Source of the DNA: Bacteroidales bacterium UBA6267
GTDB taxonomy: Bacteria > Bacteroidota > Bacteroidia > Bacteroidales > UBA1556
Direction: 5' to 3'
DNA: 64,000 nt
Assembly (NCBI GenBank): GCA_002440745.1
Contig: DJVB01000008.1
Coordinates: 17,184-81,183 of the forward strand
The notes beneath the pieces are model-generated. The model saw only the letters and a program-made list of their open reading frames with translations. It made no database searches and had not been told where the DNA came from. Numbering within the stretch: position 1 is the stretch's first letter; the number at the start of each line of letters is the position of its first letter. This document shows, one piece after another, positions 33,089 to 41,793 of this stretch. Both the position numbers and the translations under genes were made by a program.

Positions 33089-33155
33089 AATATTTGCCTC
33101 TGAGCTTGCTGGTCAAAACCGCTTTCTTTTGATTATCTTCCTTTTACTTATTTAA

Positions 33156-33188
33156 TTGTCGTGAATGGTATTAAAATTGCTATTTTCG
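33156..33188 (+). promoter_or_regulatory. Promoter for T9SS-tagged protein gene
   Basis: TTG at 33156-33158 and TATTTTCG at 33181-33188, spaced 22 bases apart. This is close to the TTTG / TAnnTTTG pattern with one mismatch, and it lies 37 bases before the ATG at 33226. Confidence 0.4.
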
Positions 33189-33225
33189 CATCCTCTTATT
33201 CAGTTGCAATTTTAATTTTAATTTT

Positions 33226-33957
33226 ATGAAACGTATATTACTCCTTTTCACTCTTGCCTATTTCGGAACTTTAGTTGCGTTTGCTCAAAGTCTCAGTTTG
33301 TCTTATGAAACAACTCAATATGCCAATGGCGATATGATTACTTACACTTCCACAAGCACAGCATCTACGATTGTTAGTCACATGTGGGTTTCAAACAACT
33401 CAGCAAATGACGTTGTTGTTAGGGTTAAAAAAATTGAGTTGGACACCGTTCCCGGTTCTGAAAATTATTATTGTTGGACAAGCTGCTATTTACCAATGGT
33501 TTATGTAAGTGATACATTGACTATTAAAGCCGGTGAAATCAATAAAAGTCATTTTTCGGGAGATTATGATGCTTATGGAAATGCAGGAAAAACACGAATA
33601 ATGTATGTTTTCTATAATGATGCTAATGTTAATGATTCTGTCGCATTTATTGCGGAATATAATGCTGGTTCTCAGGTGAGTTTTTCGACTGTTGAAGTTA
33701 TGGATGTGGATATGAAAGTTTATCCTAATCCTGCACAAAATCATATTTTCGTTGATTACAGATTACCTTCCAAAAATACTTCTGCCACCGTTCAGATTAG
33801 AAACGTTTTAGGTTCTGTGGTTCATCAGTCAATTTTGACTCAAAACAATGGAGTTGAAAGAATAGATGTGTCGAACCTCAAAGATGGTGTTTATTTCTAT
33901 TCATTGATTATCAATGATGATGCGGTGGTAACAAGAAAGCTTTTAATAAGAAAGTAG
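33226..33957 (+). CDS. Secreted protein with T9SS sorting domain
   Basis: A 243-aa exported protein. Signal peptide: MKRILLLFTLAYFGTLVAFAQ. Residues 22-160 form an unassigned beta domain (YETTQYANGDMITYT; VVVRVKKIELDTVPGSENYY; INKSHFSGDYDAYGNAG), with three Cys in NYYCWTSCYL and nearby. The last 80 residues are a T9SS type A sorting domain (DMKVYPNPAQNHIFVDYRL; IRNVLGSVVHQS; LKDGVYFYSLIIND; RKLLIRK). The gene has its own promoter-like box and a terminator, so it is monocistronic. Function unknown. Confidence 0.83.
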   Translation: MKRILLLFTLAYFGTLVAFAQSLSLSYETTQYANGDMITYTSTSTASTIVSHMWVSNNSANDVVVRVKKIELDTVPGSENYYCWTSCYLPMVYVSDTLTIKAGEINKSHFSGDYDAYGNAGKTRIMYVFYNDANVNDSVAFIAEYNAGSQVSFSTVEVMDVDMKVYPNPAQNHIFVDYRLPSKNTSATVQIRNVLGSVVHQSILTQNNGVERIDVSNLKDGVYFYSLIINDDAVVTRKLLIRK

Positions 33958-33985
33958 ATTTTTAAAAATATTCTATCTCGATTAG

Positions 33986-34012
33986 GCTGCCTTAAAAGGC
34001 AGCTTTTTTTTT
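33986..34012 (+). terminator. Terminator after T9SS-tagged protein gene
   Basis: Stem GCTGCCTT with AAGGCAGC (33986-34003) around a very short loop, followed by nine T residues. Confidence 0.88.
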
Positions 34013-34045
34013 GCTGTTGTCTTAACGATTTATGCAAAGCCACCT

Positions 34046-34075
34046 AAAAAAAAACCTCCACTTATGCGGAGGTTT
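34046..34075 (-). terminator. Terminator after tRNA-Gln
   Basis: On the minus strand AACCTCC pairs with GGAGGTT around an eight-base loop, followed by a run of T (plus-strand A run up to 34054). It lies 6 bases from the tRNA 3' end. Confidence 0.85.
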
Positions 34076-34080
34076 GTTGT

Positions 34081-34152
34081 TGCCCGATCAGGGGTCGAAC
34101 CTGAACTCTTCTGATCCAGAATCAGACGTGTTGCCAGTTACACCATCAGGCA
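34081..34152 (-). tRNA. tRNA-Gln (anticodon CTG)
   Basis: A 72-base cloverleaf on the minus strand. The acceptor arms TGCCTGA and TCGGGCA pair, with one G-T pair. The anticodon stem TCTGA/TCAGA holds loop TTCTGGA, anticodon CTG at 34117-34119. The T arm contains GGTTCGACCCC. The first pair is U-A, as usual for tRNA-Gln. CCA is not encoded. A -7 box lies ten bases upstream and a terminator follows, so it is a single-gene unit. The glnS gene is 2.4 kb away. Confidence 0.95.
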
Positions 34153-34161
34153 TTGAGCGCG

Positions 34162-34169
34162 CAAAAGTA
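34162..34169 (-). promoter_or_regulatory. -7 box for tRNA-Gln
   Basis: Minus-strand TACTTTTG followed by CGCGC. Transcription starting 4-7 bases downstream would leave a leader of only a few bases before the tRNA. Confidence 0.55.
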
Positions 34170-34334
34170 TTGTATTTTTTTAATTCTTTGCTAAATTTTT
34201 TTTAAGAAAATCCTTTTAAGAAACATTCAGTTAATCTATCAGTTAGACTCTCTTAGGTTGAAAATCATGAGTTTTTATTATAAGTATTACAGATATTTTT
34301 TCTTCAAATCTGTCGCAAAAGTGGTTAGTCGGGA

Positions 34335-34916
34335 TTATTTTTTGTAGAAATTCATTTCTTCGATAAACCTATAGACTTTAGCGGGCAAATAGTACTCGAA
34401 ACTATGACCATCTTTGATTTCTTGACGGATAAAACTGGAAGAAATCTGCATCAGAGGTGCTTGAAAAAAGGTAATTCTCGGATGTTCGTTCCATTTTTGA
34501 GGGATAGAAGTATCGGGACGCAGATAAACATAAATATCATGGTTTTCAATTATTTGCTCATAATTTTTCCATTTATATAAAGTTTCCAAATTGTCGCTTC
34601 CCATAATCAGAACGAAATCGTATGAAGGATGCTTTTCGTGCAAAGCCGTGAGAGTGTGTATGGTATAAGAAGGCTGTGGCAGATGAAGTTCAATGTTAGA
34701 AACTTTGAAACGGCTATCGTCTTCGGTTGCCAACTGAACCATGTAGAGTCGTTGTCGGTCGTCGAGCAATGTGGCTTTGTTTTTAAGTGGATTATGAGGC
34801 GAAGGAACAAACCAAATTTCGTCCAAGGGGCTATGGTCAGCAAAATAGCTTGCAATTATCAGATGCCCAATATGGATTGGATTAAAGGACCCGAAAAATA
34901 ATCCGACTTTTTTCAT
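34335..34916 (-). CDS. nadD: Nicotinate-nucleotide adenylyltransferase
   Basis: It joins nicotinate mononucleotide and ATP to make deamido-NAD in NAD synthesis. The 193-aa length is standard. The nucleotidyltransferase motif is GLFFGSFNPIHIGHLIIA. Substrate-site blocks are EIWFVPSPHNPLK, FVLIMGSDNLETLYKWKNYE and ISSSFIRQEIKDG (the ISSTxIR motif). It is the last of three genes, yicC-gmk-nadD, on the minus strand, with a gap of 22 bases to gmk. Confidence 0.95.
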   Translation of the reverse strand: MKKVGLFFGSFNPIHIGHLIIASYFADHSPLDEIWFVPSPHNPLKNKATLLDDRQRLYMVQLATEDDSRFKVSNIELHLPQPSYTIHTLTALHEKHPSYDFVLIMGSDNLETLYKWKNYEQIIENHDIYVYLRPDTSIPQKWNEHPRITFFQAPLMQISSSFIRQEIKDGHSFEYYLPAKVYRFIEEMNFYKK

Positions 34917-34938
34917 CGTTAGTTCTAATTAATATTTC

Positions 34939-35508
34939 TTAACTCTTTGATATAAAATCATTTATTGTTATTATTGTTTTGGCGATAGCTTCATCTAAAT
35001 TGTCGTTTATAATAATGGTGTCGAATTGGGATGCGAATCCCAATTCAGTTTGAGCTTTTTGCAAACGTTTGTTTAAACTTTCGTCATTTTCGGTGCCACG
35101 TCCGGTGAGTCGTTGGGTTAAAATTTCAACTGAAGGAGGCATCACAAAAAGGGCAAGTGCTTCATTGCCATATTTCTTCTTAATATTCAGTCCTCCAACC
35201 ACATCCACATCAAAAACTACATGATGCCCATTATTGCGAATGCGTTCCACTTCACTTTTCAAAGTTCCATAAAACTGGTTTTCGTAAACTTCTTCCCATT
35301 CAAGAAATGCATCTTGGGAAATCAAATCACGAAATTTCTCCGGAGAAAGAAAATAATAATCGACACCATCGGTTTCGTTTTCTCTTGGTTTTCGACTTGT
35401 TGCCGATACCGAAAAGGAAAATGATAAATCAGTTTGCATAATAGCTTTCACAAGGGTGGTTTTGCCGGCCCCTGAAGGTGCTGAAAAGATGATTAGTTTT
35501 CCTTTCAT
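34939..35508 (-). CDS. gmk: Guanylate kinase
   Basis: It phosphorylates GMP to GDP with ATP. The 189-aa length is typical. The ATP loop is FSAPSGAGKTTLVKAI. The GMP-binding region has VSATSRKPRENETDGVDYYF, then FLEWEEVYENQFYGTLKSEV. The lid and C-terminal regions have VVFDVDVVGGLNIKKKYG and LTGRGTENDESLNKRL. It starts 3 bases after yicC ends; a yicC-gmk pair is common across bacteria. Confidence 0.96.
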   Translation of the reverse strand: MKGKLIIFSAPSGAGKTTLVKAIMQTDLSFSFSVSATSRKPRENETDGVDYYFLSPEKFRDLISQDAFLEWEEVYENQFYGTLKSEVERIRNNGHHVVFDVDVVGGLNIKKKYGNEALALFVMPPSVEILTQRLTGRGTENDESLNKRLQKAQTELGFASQFDTIIINDNLDEAIAKTIITINDFISKS

Positions 35509-35511
35509 AAG

Positions 35512-36387
35512 TTACAGAATATTAAGTAATTGTTCTTTTATTTTCTCTAATTCATCCTTCATTTGAACAACCAATCTTTGCATTTCGGCATGGTTGGCTT
35601 TACTGCCTAAGGTATTGATTTCACGGCCAATTTCTTGGGTGATAAATCCTAATTTCCTTCCTTTTTCTTCTTCCTCATTGATTAGCGTTTCCGAAAAATA
35701 ATCCAAATGCTTCTTTAAACGAATTTTTTCTTCGGTAATGTCCAATTTCTCAAGATAATAGACGATTTCTTGTTCGAATCTGTTTTGGTCTGAGTTTATG
35801 TTCAAATTGGCAATTTCGTTTTTTAATCGTTCTCTAACTCTTTGAATTCGCTCATCTTCATAGTGTTGAATTTCAACTAATAAATGGTTAATATTTGCTA
35901 TTCTATGAAGAAAATCTTTCGAAAGAATTATTCCTTCTTCTTGACGAAATTGATCGAATAGAGTCAAAGCTTCCTGCGTTGCAATTCTGATTTGGTTTAC
36001 TTCCTCTTCCGAAATTTCTTGGTCGTTAGTGCTTATAACTTCCGGTAAACGCATGGCTATGGATAGAATGTCTGGTGGTGTTTTGAAATTGCGATTTGAA
36101 CTGACTTGCTCTAAAAAATCTAAATAGCTATTCAGAACATCCGCGTTAATTCGGGTTTTATCCATTGCATCAATATATTCAATGCTAATCAGACAATATA
36201 CTTTTCCTCGTTTAACTAATTGATTGACAAGTGTTTTGAGCTCGACTTCCATTTGTGTAAAATTTGAAGGCAATTTCAATGTAATATCAGCTTGTTTGCT
36301 GTTAAGTGATTTGATTTCAACAGAAACCTTCTTGTCAGTGAATGACTTGACTATCCGGCCATATCCGGTCATAGACTTTATAATCAT
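35512..36387 (-). CDS. YicC-family endoribonuclease-like protein
   Basis: A 291-aa protein of the YicC/YloC family. It starts MIIKSMTGYGRIVKSF and has the block VSVEIKSLNSKQADITLKLP. The C-terminal DUF1732 domain has FEQEIVYYLEKLDITEEKIR, LKKHLDYFSETL and GRKLGFITQEIGREINTLGSK, ending in VVQMKDELEKIKEQLLNI. In E. coli YicC has been described as an RNase that affects small RNAs. It is the first gene of the yicC-gmk-nadD operon. Confidence 0.93.
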   Translation of the reverse strand: MIIKSMTGYGRIVKSFTDKKVSVEIKSLNSKQADITLKLPSNFTQMEVELKTLVNQLVKRGKVYCLISIEYIDAMDKTRINADVLNSYLDFLEQVSSNRNFKTPPDILSIAMRLPEVISTNDQEISEEEVNQIRIATQEALTLFDQFRQEEGIILSKDFLHRIANINHLLVEIQHYEDERIQRVRERLKNEIANLNINSDQNRFEQEIVYYLEKLDITEEKIRLKKHLDYFSETLINEEEEKGRKLGFITQEIGREINTLGSKANHAEMQRLVVQMKDELEKIKEQLLNIL

Positions 36388-36446
36388 AATTTTAAATTTT
36401 CAAAGCAATTTAAGTGTGTTATTAAACGTCTTGTTCGAGACTTTGG

Positions 36447-36454
36447 CAAAAATA
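36447..36454 (-). promoter_or_regulatory. -7 box for yicC-gmk-nadD
   Basis: Minus-strand TATTTTTG, 60 bases upstream of the yicC ATG, in the gap shared with glnS. Divergent transcription is controlled from this 205-base space. Confidence 0.45.
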
Positions 36455-36559
36455 CAGATAATTTCCTTTTACGAAAGTTTTGTGAAATTGCTTTTTTTCT
36501 TCTATCACGATTGTAGCTTTAAGGCATAAATTAAATCTTTTATTTTGCTTTAATAATCC

Positions 36560-36567
36560 TATTTTTG
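36560..36567 (+). promoter_or_regulatory. -7 box for glnS
   Basis: TATTTTTG followed by CC, 26 bases before the glnS ATG. Confidence 0.45.
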
Positions 36568-36592
36568 CCGGTTCAAATAAATCTGAATTTAT

Positions 36593-38272
36593 ATGGAGAA
36601 TATTGAGCCTAAATCGCTGAATTTCATAGAGCAAATCATTGAAAAGGACCTTTCTGAAGGGAAAAATGGAGGTATCGTTTACACTCGATTTCCTCCTGAA
36701 CCCAATGGATATTTGCATATTGGACATGCGAAATCAATCTGTTTAAATTTTGGTCTGGGGGCTAAATATCAGGGGCGCACCAACTTACGTTTCGATGATA
36801 CAAATCCTACCAAAGAGGAGGATGAATATGTACAATCAATTATGGAAGATGTACGTTGGCTTGGTTTCAAGTGGGAGGGAGAGCCTCGATATGCCAGTGA
36901 TTATTTTGATCAGCTTTACAATTGGGCTGAGGATATGATTCAGCGTGGCTTGGCCTATGTTGACGACCAAACTGCTGAGGAAATAAGTGCTCAGCGTGGA
37001 ACTCCTCAGAAACCGGGCATTTTTAGTCCATATAGAAATCGCTCTGTGGAAGAGAATTTAGATTTGTTTCGGCGAATGAAAGCCGGAGAATTTCCTGATG
37101 GAAGTCGCGTTTTAAGGGCAAAACTCGATATGGCCAGTCCGAATATGCAAATGCGCGACCCCGTTATGTATCGCATTCTTCATTCATCTCATCATCGTAC
37201 GGGTAACAAGTGGAGTATTTATCCTATGTACGACTATGCTCACGGCCAATCGGATTATTTGGAAGGCATCACCCATTCCATTTGCACTTTAGAATTTGAG
37301 AATCACAAACCTCTATATAATTGGTTTTTGGATCAGGTAGCTGACCCAAATAATGTTCGTCCTCAACAGATTGAGTTTGCTCGCTTAAATCTTAGTTATA
37401 CTATTATGAGTAAGCGGAAACTGCTTGAACTCGTTGAAAAAAAGATTGTTAGCGGATGGGACGATCCACGAATGCCCACTATTTCAGGCTTGCGCCGTCG
37501 AGGATATACTCCTGAATCTATTCGGAGCTTTGCGGACCGCATTGGTGTAGCAAAAAGGGATAACATAATTGATGTAGGTTTATTGGAATTTAGCGTGAGA
37601 GATCACCTAAATAAAGTGGCTCCTCGTGTATTTGCAGTTCTTGACCCGGTAAAGTTAACTATCACAAACTATCCTGAAGGAAGTTCGGAATGGTTAGAAA
37701 TTGAGAACAACCCTGAAGACCCTCAATCCGGCAGCAGAAAATTAGAGTTTGGTGCGAATCTATTCATTGAGCGTGAGGATTTTATGGAAAATCCTCCAAA
37801 CAAGTTTTTCCGTTTAGGCCCTGGACGTGAAGTGCGTCTTAAAGGTGCTTATATCATTAAATGTGAAGACTTTGTGAAAGATGCGAATGGTAATATTTCC
37901 GAAATCCTTTGCACCTATGACCCAACGACCAAAAGTGGGGAAGGTGAGAGTCGAAAAGTAAAAGGTACGCTCCATTGGGTTAATGCCGATAAAGCAGTAG
38001 ATGCCGAAGTGCGACTCTACGACCGACTTTTCAATGATGAAGACCCAGCAGGCCATAAGGATCAGGATTTTATTGAGTTTTTAAATCCTGAATCTCTTAA
38101 AATATTGAATAACTGTAAATTAGAGCCAAATTTACTCAATGCTCTTCCTGAAGATAAATTCCAATTTCAACGATTGGGGTATTTCTGTGTTGATAAAAAC
38201 TCCACTAAAGATAAAATGATTTTTAATCGTACAGTGCCTTTAAAGGATAGCTGGGCAAAACAGTCAAAATAG
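36593..38272 (+). CDS. glnS: Glutaminyl-tRNA synthetase
   Basis: It charges tRNA-Gln with glutamine directly. At 559 aa it is the normal bacterial length. Class I signatures are FPPEPNGYLHIGHAKSICLN (HIGH) and YTIMSKRKLLELVEKK (MSKRK), with DDTNPTKEEDEYVQSI and YPMYDYAHGQSDYLEGITHS between them. Two C-terminal beta-barrel anticodon domains follow from about residue 345. Its presence implies direct glutaminylation instead of the amidotransferase route. It is followed by aspS after 6 bases, so the two synthetases form an operon. Confidence 0.97.
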   Translation: MENIEPKSLNFIEQIIEKDLSEGKNGGIVYTRFPPEPNGYLHIGHAKSICLNFGLGAKYQGRTNLRFDDTNPTKEEDEYVQSIMEDVRWLGFKWEGEPRYASDYFDQLYNWAEDMIQRGLAYVDDQTAEEISAQRGTPQKPGIFSPYRNRSVEENLDLFRRMKAGEFPDGSRVLRAKLDMASPNMQMRDPVMYRILHSSHHRTGNKWSIYPMYDYAHGQSDYLEGITHSICTLEFENHKPLYNWFLDQVADPNNVRPQQIEFARLNLSYTIMSKRKLLELVEKKIVSGWDDPRMPTISGLRRRGYTPESIRSFADRIGVAKRDNIIDVGLLEFSVRDHLNKVAPRVFAVLDPVKLTITNYPEGSSEWLEIENNPEDPQSGSRKLEFGANLFIEREDFMENPPNKFFRLGPGREVRLKGAYIIKCEDFVKDANGNISEILCTYDPTTKSGEGESRKVKGTLHWVNADKAVDAEVRLYDRLFNDEDPAGHKDQDFIEFLNPESLKILNNCKLEPNLLNALPEDKFQFQRLGYFCVDKNSTKDKMIFNRTVPLKDSWAKQSK

Positions 38273-38278
38273 TTAATT

Positions 38279-40033
38279 ATGTACAGAACTCATAACTGCG
38301 GACAACTCCGCATCCAAGATAATGGTTTACAAGTCACTTTGAGTGGCTGGATTCATAAATCACGAGATTTGGGCGGCATGACTTTTATTGATTTGCGTGA
38401 CCGATATGGCATCACGCAATTGGTTTTCAATATGGATGTCAATAGTGATTTATGCGGTCAAGCTCGTAAATTAGGTCGTGAATTTGTAATCCAAATTTCC
38501 GGCGTTGTTGCTGAAAGAAGCAACAAAAATCCAAATCTTCCCACAGGAGAAGTAGAGATTTTAGTGGATTCTTTTCAAGTTTTGAACAAATCGGAAGTTC
38601 CGCCATTTACTATCGAGGAAAACACAGATGGTGGCGAAGAATTGCGCATGAAATATCGCTATTTGGACTTAAGACGCGAACCGCTGAAACGTAATTTGTT
38701 ATTGCGTCATAAATTATCACTTTTAGTACGCAACTTCTTGAGTAATAATGATTTTATTGAAGTTGAAACTCCTTATTTAATCAAATCTACTCCTGAAGGA
38801 GCTCGCGATTTTGTGGTGCCTTCTCGTATGAACCCCGGACAATTTTATGCTTTACCACAGTCGCCACAAACCTTCAAGCAATTGTTGATGGTTTCGGGTT
38901 ATGATCGTTATTTTCAATTGGTAAAATGCTTTCGTGACGAAGATTTACGTGCCGATAGACAGCCGGAGTTTACTCAAATTGATTGTGAAATGTCCTTTGT
39001 TGAAAGGGATGATGTTTTGAATGTTTTTGAAAGCATGACACGTCATCTTTTTAAGGAGATAAAAAATATCGAGTTAGAGGCTTTTCCACGAATGTCGTAT
39101 GATGATGCGATGCGTTTTTATGGCTCAGATAAACCCGATATTCGTTTTGGGATGACCTTTGTAGAGCTGAATGAGATTGTTAAAAATCAAGGGTTTAAGG
39201 TTTTTGATGATGCTGAACTTGTGGTTGGAATTAAGGTTGACGGAGCGGCAGATTACACCAGAAAGCAATTGGATCAGTTGACGGATTTTGTAAAAAGGCC
39301 TCAGGTTGGAGCCACTGGTTTGGTTTATTTGCGCTTTAATGCGGATGGTAGTTTGAAATCTTCAGTGGATAAATTTTATAATGAAGATCAATTGAAACTT
39401 TGGGTAGAAGCTTTTGAGGCTCAACCTAACGATTTGATGCTTATTCTTGCCGGTGAGGCTACAAAGACACGTAAGGCGCTGAATGAATTGCGTTTAGAAA
39501 TGGGAAATCAGCGTGGATTACGTAAAAAGAATGAGTATCGACCTCTTTGGGTTGTCGATTTTCCTTTGCTTGAATGGAATGAAGAATCCGGTCGTTTTCA
39601 TGCGATGCATCATCCATTTACCTCTCCAAAACTTGATGAGATCAATTTACTTGCAACAAATCCGGGCATAGTAAAAGCAAATGCTTATGACTTAGTGATT
39701 AACGGTGTTGAGATTGGTGGCGGTAGTATCAGAATACATGATTCTGAATTGCAAGCCTCTATGTTTAAAACGCTTGGATTCACCGAGGAGGAAGCAAAAA
39801 ATCAGTTTGGATTTTTGATGAATGCATTTAAATATGGTGCGCCACCACATGGCGGAATTGCCTTTGGTTTCGATCGTTTAGCTGCTATCTTTGGAGGAAG
39901 CGACTCCATCAGAGACTATATCGCATTTCCAAAGAATAATCGCGGACAGGATTTGATGATTTCTTCACCTTCAGTTATTTCAGGTGAACAGTTGAATGAA
40001 TTGGGTTTGATTATCGGTGAAGTTGATGCCTAA
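38279..40033 (+). CDS. aspS: Aspartyl-tRNA synthetase
   Basis: A 584-aa class II synthetase of the bacterial type. The N-terminal anticodon-binding OB fold has LSGWIHKSRDLGGMTFIDLR. Catalytic motifs are FIEVETPYLIKSTPEGARDF (motif 1), YFQLVKCFRDEDLRADRQPE with FTQIDCEMSF (motif 2), and PPHGGIAFGFDRLAAIFGGS (motif 3). The bacterial GAD insertion spans about 285-420. Whether it is discriminating cannot be decided by eye; co-occurrence with glnS makes a discriminating enzyme likely. It converges with an unknown gene 3 bases past its stop. Confidence 0.97.
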   Translation: MYRTHNCGQLRIQDNGLQVTLSGWIHKSRDLGGMTFIDLRDRYGITQLVFNMDVNSDLCGQARKLGREFVIQISGVVAERSNKNPNLPTGEVEILVDSFQVLNKSEVPPFTIEENTDGGEELRMKYRYLDLRREPLKRNLLLRHKLSLLVRNFLSNNDFIEVETPYLIKSTPEGARDFVVPSRMNPGQFYALPQSPQTFKQLLMVSGYDRYFQLVKCFRDEDLRADRQPEFTQIDCEMSFVERDDVLNVFESMTRHLFKEIKNIELEAFPRMSYDDAMRFYGSDKPDIRFGMTFVELNEIVKNQGFKVFDDAELVVGIKVDGAADYTRKQLDQLTDFVKRPQVGATGLVYLRFNADGSLKSSVDKFYNEDQLKLWVEAFEAQPNDLMLILAGEATKTRKALNELRLEMGNQRGLRKKNEYRPLWVVDFPLLEWNEESGRFHAMHHPFTSPKLDEINLLATNPGIVKANAYDLVINGVEIGGGSIRIHDSELQASMFKTLGFTEEEAKNQFGFLMNAFKYGAPPHGGIAFGFDRLAAIFGGSDSIRDYIAFPKNNRGQDLMISSPSVISGEQLNELGLIIGEVDA

Positions 40034-40036
40034 TTA

Positions 40037-40669
40037 TTAAATGGCGTAATCTAAACTAACCTGCTTAATAATTTCCCTTTTATACGGAGCTAAACTGTTG
40101 ATAAACAGTGAGGTTATTGGCTCATCAGGACGCATATAATAAATGGAGATGGCAAACCAATTGTTTTCCATTAGAACCATATTATTTAAGCCGTCTCTAA
40201 AAATTATTCTCTCCTGATTGACCTTTTCCTGTCCGTATTTTGTTTTTAAATTACTCCAGAAATTTGCAATTTCTTCACTATTATGCTGACTAATTACCTC
40301 TGTTTTGATTAGCATCAGCTTTTCGTTATAAAAATGAATTTGGCTTTTTATTCTCAAATCACTTTGTTTAAATTTCCAGAAAACTGATACAGTTTTATTA
40401 TCCCTAAACTTTAGATGGTATTCATATTTGAGCTTGTTTAATATCTTTTTGGCTTCATAAAACCTTGTTTGATTGATGCTAAAGTCGTAAGGAATTATAT
40501 TGCGTGAGGATATTCTGTCTGTTAATCTGTTGGCATAAAGCTCATTATAAATCCCTCGTAAGCTAGGATAATCATTAATCAAATTGATGGAATCGTAATA
40601 CTCGTTCCTGATTTTTGAACGTTTTGGTTCTATAATTTGTTTAAAACGAAAGGTCGAAAATTGCTTCAT
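40037..40669 (-). CDS. Protein of unknown function
   Basis: A 210-aa soluble protein that I do not recognise. The ATG at 40669 (MKQFSTFRFKQIIEPKRSKI) is used; the frame extends two codons further to a TTG only. It has no signal peptide or membrane helix and is rich in Lys, Arg, Asn and aromatic residues. The second half alternates strands (YHLKFRDNKTVSVFWKFKQS; WFAISIYYMRPDEPITSLFI). It is convergent with aspS, with only 3 bases between the stops, which argues for a stable gene position. A 262-base AT-rich gap separates it from ctaB. Confidence 0.6.
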   Translation of the reverse strand: MKQFSTFRFKQIIEPKRSKIRNEYYDSINLINDYPSLRGIYNELYANRLTDRISSRNIIPYDFSINQTRFYEAKKILNKLKYEYHLKFRDNKTVSVFWKFKQSDLRIKSQIHFYNEKLMLIKTEVISQHNSEEIANFWSNLKTKYGQEKVNQERIIFRDGLNNMVLMENNWFAISIYYMRPDEPITSLFINSLAPYKREIIKQVSLDYAI

Positions 40670-40810
40670 ATTCAAGTTAAATTATTGTCATTCCTGCAAG
40701 TCGTTTACAGGAATTATGATTAAAGGTTACAATAAAAATGAAATTATAATTAAAATTTCTGGTCGAATATAAGCAGACATTAAATTAGAAGTTTCAGGAA
40801 CTAAGTATTA

Positions 40811-40847
40811 TTTTCTTTAAAAGCCTAAAAATTAGCCTTAAAGAAAA
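40811..40847. other. AT-rich inverted repeat in gap
   Basis: Perfect 10-base arms, TTTTCTTTAA (40811-40820) and TTAAAGAAAA (40838-40847), around 17 bases. A run of nine A follows on the right. No T run follows on either strand in the right place, so it is not a standard terminator. Confidence 0.3.
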
Positions 40848-40937
40848 TTAAAAAAAAATAAAAGACCATATAGGATTAATACTAAAGGTGAGTTATTTTA
40901 TTTTTTTCCAAATTTAGGAATGTCCAAATCAGAGATT

Positions 40938-41792
40938 TTATCTTGCAAAACCATCTACAGTGATAATGATGATTATGAAGAGGACATAAATATTTATCTT
41001 CATGAAATAACTCATTGGTTTAAAGCTTGGTGCATTTAGTTTTAATAAATTCAAAAATGCAAATATGAGCCAAAAGGAGAGAATAAAAATTGCATAAGAA
41101 GCCGTTGAAGTGTCAACCACATTGAAAAGGGGCAACATAAGTGCAGCAATAGCTGTTGAAACAGTCCAAAGGAAAGTCACGCGTTTGATATGGTTTTCGG
41201 AGTAGAAACGGTGTAAACTCGGGTAACCTGCCGATTCATAATCTTGACCATATTTAAGCATAAGTAACCAAAAATGAGGTACTTGCCATATAAAAAAGAA
41301 GAAGGCCATGATTAGTGCTCTTGGGTCGGTGATTTCACCGCCACCGGCCACCCAGCCTACCAAAGGAGGAAGAGCGCCTATGACGGAGCCCGGAATAACA
41401 GCAAAAGGGGTTATTTTTTTTAATGGCGTATAGATGAAATTATACCAAACCAAAGCTGCTAAGCCAAGACTCATAGCCAACCAGCCGCTATTGATTAGGA
41501 TTGTTGCCGAGCCTAAAAGCGAAAAGCCAAGTCCTAATAACAATGCTCCTGAAGGGCTTATCCTTCCGGATGGTATTGGACGTTTTGATGTCCGCTCCAT
41601 AACTGCGTCAGTTTTGTATTCCTGATATTGATTGATAATTGCCGACCCGCAAGCCAAAACAAAAAGGCCTAAAACTGTCGCAATCATATCGGTATTGAAT
41701 TCATTTGCAGCCAAAACATATCCTGTGATGGTAGTCAGCATTACGGCAAAAGTTATTTTTATTTTGCTTAACTCAAGAATGGTCTTCAACAT
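40938..41792 (-). CDS. ctaB: Protohaem IX farnesyltransferase (haem O synthase)
   Basis: It attaches a farnesyl group to haem B to make haem O for haem-copper oxidases. It is 284 aa with about nine membrane helices. The prenyl-diphosphate motif is NQYQEYKTDAVMERTSKRPI, with the usual PSGRISP after it. Further family blocks are WYNFIYTPLKKITPFAVIPG, GALPPLVGWVAGGG, ALIMAFFFFIWQVPHFWLLM and DYESAGYPSL. It is the last gene of the sco-cox operon, starting 1 base after coxB. A haem A synthase gene is not in the window. Confidence 0.94.
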   Translation of the reverse strand: MLKTILELSKIKITFAVMLTTITGYVLAANEFNTDMIATVLGLFVLACGSAIINQYQEYKTDAVMERTSKRPIPSGRISPSGALLLGLGFSLLGSATILINSGWLAMSLGLAALVWYNFIYTPLKKITPFAVIPGSVIGALPPLVGWVAGGGEITDPRALIMAFFFFIWQVPHFWLLMLKYGQDYESAGYPSLHRFYSENHIKRVTFLWTVSTAIAALMLPLFNVVDTSTASYAIFILSFWLIFAFLNLLKLNAPSFKPMSYFMKINIYVLFIIIIITVDGFAR

Positions 41793-41793
41793 G

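Noticed and set aside
40811..40847. Inverted repeat considered as terminator for the cox operon or the unknown gene
   Set aside because: No T run follows the stem on either strand, and it lies about 90 bases beyond the ctaB stop.
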